Under the pieces are notes generated by a model. The model did no database searches. It had not been told where the DNA came from and saw nothing but the letters and a program-made list of their open reading frames with translations. Shown in pieces: positions 58,927 to 64,000 of a DNA stretch of 64,000 bases. Origin of the DNA: Pseudomonas putida (GTDB lineage Bacteria; Pseudomonadota; Gammaproteobacteria; Pseudomonadales; Pseudomonadaceae); contig NZ_SMTE01000004.1 of the NCBI RefSeq assembly GCF_004357765.1, positions 124,001-188,000 on the forward strand. Direction: 5' to 3'. Every line of letters starts with the position of its first letter. The first letter of the stretch is position 1. A program made the translations under genes and the position numbers.

Positions 58927-59588
58927 TTATTGACCTCATTCACCAAGCCCTAGATGCACACAATTTCTCCAAAGTACATGAGAACGACAGTACTGGCTTC
59001 TATGTTCGCGAGGACGGTACGGCGGTCAGATTTGCAGTCTTGCACAGGTTAGACAGCCTGATGAAGCCCGGCGAACTCAATGCCATCATCAACCAGTCAG
59101 CACCAGTGGAATTTATAACTGATCCAGCATTTAAAAAGAATTGCGATCTAATCTGCATTCATCACCTCGATAAGCTTGCCGAATTCAAAAACCATGAAGA
59201 GCAGATTTTTGAAATTGAAGAAGATCCTCATTTCTATAAAAAATATGTGCTTTACTACAGCGACACTGAGGTTGAAGCCATTAAGGGGCTAAATTTTGCC
59301 AAGCTAAATGAATTGATTTCAGACAAAGCACAATTCGACATATATAAAAACGAACCCACAGCAGCTACCAAATACAGTGCAGCTGCGAAAATATTCATTA
59401 AGCTGCCATTTTTGGCGCTTCACATCAATAAAGTGGAGCTCGTACCCCTTCGTTTACAAATTGACGAGGCTGTGGCAGAAGCCGACCTTAGCAAGACTTA
59501 TGAAACGATAAAGAAACACGGCCAACTAAATATCGAAGACTTGATCAAGGAACTGATTAGCGATGAACTGGCAAATTTCCAAAATTGA
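58923..59588 (+). CDS. ABC-three-component middle component (LmuC/DdmB-like)
   Basis: 221 residues. Features of middle component 1 in ABC-3C systems: FYVREDGTAVRFAVLHRLDS, DLICIHHLDKLAEFKNHEEQ and FYKKYVLYYSDTEVEA. No catalytic motif is seen. It overlaps the upstream gene by 4 bases and the SMC gene by 26 bases, so all three are made from one mRNA with coupled translation. It should bridge the nuclease and the SMC ATPase. Confidence 0.75.
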   Translation: MIIDLIHQALDAHNFSKVHENDSTGFYVREDGTAVRFAVLHRLDSLMKPGELNAIINQSAPVEFITDPAFKKNCDLICIHHLDKLAEFKNHEEQIFEIEEDPHFYKKYVLYYSDTEVEAIKGLNFAKLNELISDKAQFDIYKNEPTAATKYSAAAKIFIKLPFLALHINKVELVPLRLQIDEAVAEADLSKTYETIKKHGQLNIEDLIKELISDELANFQN

Positions 59589-61902
59589 GATTTCAAGCTT
59601 TAAAGCCTTCAAACAAATCCATCTGGATTTTGGCGACTCATCACTCTTGACATTGGATGGACCCAACGGGTTTGGCAAAACAAGTATATTTGATGCAATT
59701 GAATTATTGCTAACTGGCAGAATAAAGCGAATCTGTCACTTATTCACCACTCTAATGATGGGGAAAAGAACAAATTATGAAGACAACCTGCTTTGGAATA
59801 ACCGCTCCGGCAATAAAGATCTAGCAATCAAAATAGAGTTCATCAATGGCTCGCGCAAGCTTATTCTAGCGAGGCATACTCCCGCAGCAGACTTTGACGA
59901 GAAGTCAAACAATCGAGCAGACCAGTTTACGCACCTCATGCTTTACGAGCTACCTGAGTTCTCGTCAAACGATTACGTAGCAGAAAATCTTCGGAACGAA
60001 AGTTTTATCGAGGAGCTTTTTGGCAAAAACTTTAAAGAAAACTTTTCTTACTTAAATTATTTAGAGCAGGGCCAAAACCAACTCCTCCACTCGAGAGTAG
60101 ACAAACGCAAAGAAGCATTAAACAACCTTTTCAATATCAGTGACGTAAAAACAGAGACAGATAACTGCAAAACTATCGCTTTGCGGCTTACAAAGTTCAT
60201 TGGTGACCCAAAGCGTGCCGCAGATTTATCAAGGTTAGAGTCAGAAGCTGGCTTGCTGAAGGGAATGATTCAGGCAGACTTAGGAGCAATTGAATATAAA
60301 AAGACTTCCACAGCGGCGTTGCAACCTGGCTGGGACAAAGAGAACCCCTTCCCCACCTACTCTGTGGAAATCCACGGAGAATACATCGAGAGCATCCAAC
60401 GTCTTCAAAGACTGGTTCTACTAAAAGGTGCAATACAGACCAGAGACAAAAACGAGTCGATTGAAAATTATATTGAACTTAATAAGGACTCGATCAAAAG
60501 CCTGGCGCGTTTCGGCAATGATTTGAACAAACTGGATGACCTCGAAGCGACCAAAAAAGAGTTAAATGAACTGCTCAAACGTGGGGGGATTATCAAACGC
60601 GGAGCTACAGTCATCAACGCCGGTGAAGCCGAGAGCCTAACTGGATGGACCCAAGGGCGTTTGGAATGGTTTCTTGAGCAAATAATTACCCGCGACTCTC
60701 TTCAGCAAAAGAACAGTTCCAATACCAACGCTGCAGCCGAGCTGAATCGTCTGAAAGCAGAACTGATAGCTGAGCACTCTAAACTCTATCCTGACGATCA
60801 GCATTGCCCAATGTGTGGGGCCGACTGGCAATCCCATGACGCGATGCAGCAAAAAATTGAGCTCAGATCAAAGCAGATCAACGACGCGCTAAACGCTGAT
60901 GGCCAGACTTTGATAAACCTCACAGGGCTGATGGCTGCGGAGTTGTCTTTAATTGACACCCAGATCCAAGCCCGGGGAGCGGAGCTATCCGTAGGTTACA
61001 ACAGCGCCCTACACAACGCCCTGCTCCGTGATAAAGCTCGATTGCCGGCGATTAACCATCTCGCCGCGCGGCTTCAAGCCTTAGGCGTACAGCTGAACCA
61101 CTCATTTTCCGAAAGTGAGGAAGAGATAGACACTCGGACTCAGGCTCTGACAGCTTTCATCAGAAGTCAGAAAACAGCCGAGACAGAACCTCTTCCGCAA
61201 GATTGGAGAAGTGTCATCACATCTGCCTTCAAAGAGCTGCAAGATTTCTATATTGTTGAGCCTCAAACACTTAAGGACAAAGAGCTTTATATCGTAGCTA
61301 AAGCAAACGAGGCACAAAGCAACAGGCTGAAGCAATGTCTTGATGAGCTACAGATCATTCAGCGTGAAACGAAAGCTGCGCAGATTGCTAAAGCCAAGGT
61401 CAACAACTTAAAGTCCACCTTGGAGAAAACAGAACGCAGTTACTCTGAACAAACGATTGCTGAAATTGAGCTGATTTTCCATATCTATAGTGGACGGCTT
61501 ATCCAAAACTATCAGCGTGGCTTGGGTCTATTTATTGAAAGCAAAGATGGTAAAGAGCTCAGGTTCCTTACCGCTGAAAAGTCTGAGTATGATGCGATTC
61601 TGTCGATGAGCTCTGGGCAGGTGTCGGCACTCAGCCTGGGCTTTTTCCTCTCGCTGAATAGAGTTTATTCAAGCGTACCGCTGATCCTGATCGATGACCC
61701 GTCCCAGTCGTTAGATGAGGTCAATATCGCCTCTTTAACTGATCTACTTCGCTGTGAGTTCAGCAATCGCCAGTTGGTAGTTTCCTCGCACGAGGATGAT
61801 ATCTCCTCATATATGCGTTACCGATTCGCCAAAGCTGGCTTGAGCACCCGATCGTTAAACATGCAACGCTTGGCTAAGGAAGCCTTAGTCTCCGCAGGTT
61901 GA
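59563..61902 (+). CDS. SMC/Rad50-like ATPase of the defence system (LmuB/DdmC-like)
   Basis: 779 residues. Walker A GPNGFGKTS at 33-41; a long charged coiled-coil-like middle with a zinc-hook-type CPMCG at about 416; ABC signature SSGQVSALSLG at about 683; Walker B LILIDDPSQSLDE at about 706; and the H-loop SSHEDD at about 741. The layout is Rad50/RecN-like but shorter, as in Lamassu LmuB. It probably senses DNA ends or replication structures and activates the nuclease. The ATG at 59563 gives the expected NWQISKIEISSFKAF start and overlaps the upstream gene by 26 bases. Base use is clearly more AT-rich than the chromosome. Confidence 0.8.
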   Translation: MNWQISKIEISSFKAFKQIHLDFGDSSLLTLDGPNGFGKTSIFDAIELLLTGRIKRICHLFTTLMMGKRTNYEDNLLWNNRSGNKDLAIKIEFINGSRKLILARHTPAADFDEKSNNRADQFTHLMLYELPEFSSNDYVAENLRNESFIEELFGKNFKENFSYLNYLEQGQNQLLHSRVDKRKEALNNLFNISDVKTETDNCKTIALRLTKFIGDPKRAADLSRLESEAGLLKGMIQADLGAIEYKKTSTAALQPGWDKENPFPTYSVEIHGEYIESIQRLQRLVLLKGAIQTRDKNESIENYIELNKDSIKSLARFGNDLNKLDDLEATKKELNELLKRGGIIKRGATVINAGEAESLTGWTQGRLEWFLEQIITRDSLQQKNSSNTNAAAELNRLKAELIAEHSKLYPDDQHCPMCGADWQSHDAMQQKIELRSKQINDALNADGQTLINLTGLMAAELSLIDTQIQARGAELSVGYNSALHNALLRDKARLPAINHLAARLQALGVQLNHSFSESEEEIDTRTQALTAFIRSQKTAETEPLPQDWRSVITSAFKELQDFYIVEPQTLKDKELYIVAKANEAQSNRLKQCLDELQIIQRETKAAQIAKAKVNNLKSTLEKTERSYSEQTIAEIELIFHIYSGRLIQNYQRGLGLFIESKDGKELRFLTAEKSEYDAILSMSSGQVSALSLGFFLSLNRVYSSVPLILIDDPSQSLDEVNIASLTDLLRCEFSNRQLVVSSHEDDISSYMRYRFAKAGLSTRSLNMQRLAKEALVSAG

Positions 61903-61914
61903 TTCGCCATAATT

Positions 61915-61933
61915 GGGCACATGGAACGTGCCC
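61915..61933. terminator. Hairpin between the defence operon and traJ
   Basis: GGGCAC-N7-GTGCCC, a 6-bp stem 12 bases after the SMC stop codon, with no strong U-tract. A weak bidirectional terminator between two converging genes. Confidence 0.4.
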
Positions 61934-61950
61934 CTTGTCTAAGATTGGCT

Positions 61951-62331
61951 TCACAGAACATTTTTTTGAGTTTGAACAATAGATCCCATCTTCATCCCTA
62001 CGGCCACCTGCAATCTTCGAAACTCCACCATTATGCTCTCTACGTCAGTGGCATTCGCTTCTTGACCGCGCTTCTCTGCGAGCCAAATTTTCAACAGTCC
62101 CGCAACCCGCCCAAGGTCGCCATTGATCTTGGCCAGATCGGCCACGGCGTTCAGGTCAACGACCGACCGTATCGGCGTGTTCAATCCTAGCGCCCGCAAG
62201 TAGCCCGAACGGGACATGCCCGCTTCTTCGGCGCGCTCTATGATGGTCGCTTTTTCCTCGTCAGTCACCCACACCTCTATCGACTTTCCACGCCTTCGAG
62301 GTTGGACCCTCTCTTTGGTGCCCTCTTTCAT
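61951..62331 (-). CDS. traJ: TraJ-like oriT-recognising relaxosome protein
   Basis: 126 residues, close to the 123 of RK2 TraJ. The N-terminus is basic (KERVQPRRRGKSIEVWVTDE), followed by a ribbon-helix-helix-type ATIIERAEEAGMSRSGYLRA and the conserved INGDLGRVAGLLKIWLAEKR, matching the GDLGRLGGLLKLWL block of RK2 TraJ. Such proteins bind the inverted repeat of oriT and place the relaxase. AGGAG lies 9 bases before the ATG at 62331. The relaxase gene that follows traJ in RK2 is absent; the SMC gene converges there instead. Confidence 0.82.
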   Translation of the reverse strand: MKEGTKERVQPRRRGKSIEVWVTDEEKATIIERAEEAGMSRSGYLRALGLNTPIRSVVDLNAVADLAKINGDLGRVAGLLKIWLAEKRGQEANATDVESIMVEFRRLQVAVGMKMGSIVQTQKNVL

Positions 62332-62438
62332 GACTTGTGCTCCTGCTGTTGCTATTCGGCTTTTAGACGCGGCAGCGGCTGGGGGCTCGCAGAGCAAGAT
62401 ACCGTTGAGCCGCAGGCGAATAAGGGGCGGTGTTGGAT

Positions 62439-62478
62439 GGGTTCGGGCTTGCCCGTACCCGTACAACACACATCTTGC
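62439..62478 (+). other. Predicted origin of transfer (oriT): inverted repeat and nic motif
   Basis: An inverted repeat GGGTTCGGG-CTTG-CCCGTACCC (62439-62460, 9-bp arms, one mismatch) is followed 10 bases later by CATCTTG|CCG (62471-62480), resembling the IncP nic consensus YATCCTG|Y with one change. In RK2 the TraJ-bound repeat lies about 20 bases from nic; here the distance is 17. Predicted nick between 62477 and 62478. It sits upstream of traJ. Confidence 0.6.
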
Positions 62479-62485
62479 CGTCTAT

Positions 62486-62630
62486 CTCTATGCGATTCTA
62501 TGCAATTGGAGCAGAGATGCCATTTGCATTTTATATAATCGCGTAGATTCGCGTTAGTTCGCATACATTCGCATAGCGTCGCATTAATTAATGGTTTCAA
62601 TCGCATAGAATCGCGCAGAATCGCATAAAA
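62486..62630. repeat. Array of phased 10-bp repeats next to oriT (consensus TCGCATAGAA)
   Basis: Eight decamers starting TCGC lie head to tail in exact 10-base register: starts at 62539, 62549, 62559, 62569 and 62579, then a 12-base gap (62589-62600), then 62601, 62611 and 62621. Two more copies in inverted orientation are at 62486-62495 and 62496-62505 (minus strand TCGCATAGAG, TTGCATAGAA). A period of one helical turn would put all binding faces on the same side. The AT-rich piece between has TTTATATAA. Function not known; candidates are a TraK-like binding region or a promoter/partition site. Confidence 0.88.
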
Positions 62631-62810
62631 CCGTCACAGCGAACGAGGTCAGTTGAATTATCTAGCATTGGACCCCAAACAGACTGATTGGTGGCGAGCA
62701 CGGCTAATATTGAAAAGCTTGCACCTTGAAAATTACGTATCGCGAATGAGAGCATTCATATGCCAACGCCCCTTTACCGAAGAAAATCATCAGATATATC
62801 GGAGTAATCA

Positions 62811-63020
62811 ATGGCACGCAAAACTCTCGCTGAGCGCCGTTCTGACGCCATTTCCGAACTGGAAACCGCTAAAGCACGACTGGCGAAACTCGACAATGAG
62901 GCCGCTGAGAGAATCGGCAGAATTGCAATAAAGTCAGGATTGGTTAATCTGAAGCTTACGGACGATCAAGTCCGGGAAGAATTCGACCGAATAGTGGAAA
63001 AGATCAGCAAGGGGAATTGA
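62811..63020 (+). CDS. Small conjugal transfer protein (Ti-plasmid TraC/TraD-like)
   Basis: 69 residues with a short coiled coil (AISELETAKARLAKLDNE) then AAERIGRIAIKSGLVNLKL and an EFDRIVEKI end. The ERIGRIAxKxGL core is characteristic of small TraC/TraD proteins beside oriT in Agrobacterium-type and related systems. GGAG lies 8 bases before ATG. It is on the opposite side of oriT from traJ. The next gene follows after 2 bases. Confidence 0.7.
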   Translation: MARKTLAERRSDAISELETAKARLAKLDNEAAERIGRIAIKSGLVNLKLTDDQVREEFDRIVEKISKGN

Positions 63021-63022
63021 TC

Positions 63023-63247
63023 ATGAAGACAGCTCACCGCATCAGCGCATTTGCCAGTCGACTTGACGAATTGCAAGCCTGCCTCGGTAGAGCCGGTAAC
63101 CGGGCTACGAAAAATGTTACGGAAGCCCAGCGTATCGCGGCTGAGCTGGCTTTATCCCTCGAAGACTGGCATCTCGACGCGCTGCGAATACCTAAGGCGG
63201 AGCGTGCCCCCTACCGAGCGCAGAATCCATATTATTCAGCACATTGA
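63023..63247 (+). CDS. Small hypothetical protein in the transfer region
   Basis: 74 residues, MKTAHRISAFASRLDELQAC..., mostly helical and charged, ending PYRAQNPYYSAH. I do not recognise a family. AAGGGGA sits before the ATG at 63023; it follows the TraC/TraD-like gene by 2 bases, so it belongs to the same operon and may be a relaxosome accessory. A strong terminator follows. Confidence 0.55.
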   Translation: MKTAHRISAFASRLDELQACLGRAGNRATKNVTEAQRIAAELALSLEDWHLDALRIPKAERAPYRAQNPYYSAH

Positions 63248-63263
63248 CTCTGCCGCTCTCGTT

Positions 63264-63290
63264 AAAAAGTCCACTCCGGTGGACTTTTTT
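63264..63290 (+). terminator. Rho-independent terminator after the small transfer operon
   Basis: AAAAAGTCCAC and GTGGACTTTTTT form a stem with a 4-base loop and a T-run. It lies 17 bases after the stop at 63247. Confidence 0.9.
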
Positions 63291-63393
63291 GTGTCCGTAA
63301 AATGTATAAAGCCGGACAAATTCAATCCATCCCCTCCTCACAATTAACGCCTTATAAATCAGACCGATAGTTTTTAGTTCTCTCCCAGATACC

Positions 63394-63421
63394 GGACAGT
63401 TTACGGACAGTTTACGGACAG
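63394..63421. repeat. 11-bp tandem repeat upstream of trbJ
   Basis: GGACAGTTTAC occurs twice in tandem (63394-63404, 63405-63415), then a partial third copy GGACAG. The array lies about 100 bases before the trbJ start and is a candidate operator for the trb operon. Confidence 0.8.
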
Positions 63422-63523
63422 ACCACGAGAACTTTATGCGGATAGCACAGTTATCCGCATATTTTAAACAGGCCAATATCAGTAAATAATCGAGCCACCA
63501 AGGTTAGAAATGAGGTATTCAGC

Positions 63524-64000
63524 ATGGAAAGGGAATTACTCATAAAATCGTCGTCCCGTGTACGCAAAGCCTGGCGTCATGCGGCTTTGAGCATTGCGGT
63601 GGCCGGAACCATCTTAGTTGGCGGGACCCTATACGTTGCACCTGCCACGGCTTACGCCATCTACTGCGCAAATTGCTCCACGTTCTATCAGCAAATGTTT
63701 GAGTACGCTGAGGCGGTTAACACGGCTCTGAACACCGCCGAGCAACTGCAAACCCAGGTGCAGCAGTATCAAAGCATGATCACGCAGGGCACGGGCTTGC
63801 CTGATTCGATGTTCGGCAGTATCGCAACTGATCTTAAAAACGTGATGAACATCTACGACCGCTCGCAGGCGTTGGGCCGCCAAATCCAGAACATGGATTC
63901 GCAGTTCAACACGGCTTTCCCCGGTTTCAATTCGTACCTGAATCAAGCTGCCAACTGGGCTGAGTCACCGGCACAAGATCGCTATCAGACGTGGTCTGAG
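63524..64000 (+). CDS. trbJ: TrbJ-like conjugative transfer protein, 3' partial
   Basis: The frame from the ATG at 63524 stays open to the window end (159 residues seen). A signal peptide-like start (AALSIAVAGTILVGGTLYV, cleavage after TAYA) is followed by YCANCSTFYQQMFEYAEAVN, the TrbJ/VirB5-type helical region with QLQTQVQQYQSMIT and GLPDSMFGSIATDLKN. TrbJ is the minor pilus component of P-type (Trb) T4SS. An AGG-rich ribosome site precedes it. The rest of trb should follow beyond the window. Confidence 0.85.
   Translation, partial: MERELLIKSSSRVRKAWRHAALSIAVAGTILVGGTLYVAPATAYAIYCANCSTFYQQMFEYAEAVNTALNTAEQLQTQVQQYQSMITQGTGLPDSMFGSIATDLKNVMNIYDRSQALGRQIQNMDSQFNTAFPGFNSYLNQAANWAESPAQDRYQTWSE

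Larger units (their letters stand above)
56085..64000. mobile_element. Genomic island / conjugative element, left part
   Basis: From about 56.1 kb the composition becomes visibly more AT-rich, strongest in 57.7-60.5 kb, and the gene content changes to PIN/antitoxin-like, defence, traJ, oriT-like, small transfer genes and trbJ. An integrase and the right end are outside the window, so it is not decided whether this is an ICE, an integrated plasmid or a mobilizable island. The left end is set by the change of content after the toxin terminator. Confidence 0.7.

Overview
The window is a GC-rich Pseudomonas chromosome of the P. putida group, judged from gene order, protein families and REP repeats. 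From about 56.1 kb it passes into a more AT-rich horizontally acquired island that runs off the right edge. No rRNA or tRNA gene and no CRISPR array was seen.

Region by region: 1-5.2 kb is a polyamine/GABA-type ABC uptake operon (ydcS partial, ydcT, ydcU, ydcV) followed by an aldehyde dehydrogenase (patD-like). 5.26-6.42 kb is an IS200/IS605-type element with an intact Y1 transposase (tnpA), an internally deleted, frameshifted tnpB and both terminal hairpins. It abuts a hicB antitoxin gene that has lost its 5' end. 6.7-32.9 kb is mostly housekeeping: an Old Yellow Enzyme, recJ, yaeQ, a CoA-transferase, thrC-hom-dsbC-xerD, a CPA1 antiporter, the rpsP-rimM-trmD-rplS operon, ffh, a CcsA-like protein, a CorC-like transporter, an MHS symporter, purT, a preQ0-type transporter, a gamma carbonic anhydrase, two Nudix enzymes and an L,D-transpeptidase. 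33.0-43.6 kb is more accessory: a two-partner secretion pair (TpsB/TpsA) without a CDI toxin tail, a PhoX-type phosphatase with a good Pho box, and a Het-C domain protein. 43.6-52.9 kb returns to core genes (Nif3-like, purL, mltF, tadA, cumA-like multicopper oxidase, DUF2254). 53.1-56.0 kb is a 989-residue putative toxin with a GESH/Tiki-like region.

The island (about 56.1 kb to the end) holds a PIN-domain gene with a short antitoxin-like partner, then a tightly overlapping three-gene operon: a PD-(D/E)XK nuclease-like protein, a middle component and an SMC/Rad50-like ATPase. This has the architecture of an ABC-three-component / Lamassu (DdmABC-like) defence system. Next come a TraJ-like relaxosome gene, a predicted oriT with an RK2-like inverted repeat and nic motif, a striking array of phased 10-bp repeats, two small transfer-type genes and the start of trbJ (P-type T4SS). 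The island therefore looks like an integrative conjugative or mobilizable element carrying defence cargo beside its transfer origin.

The most interesting items are the Lamassu-like operon placed next to traJ/oriT, the 10-bp phased repeat array (consensus TCGCATAGAA) downstream of the predicted nic site, and the IS605 insertion scar in hicB.
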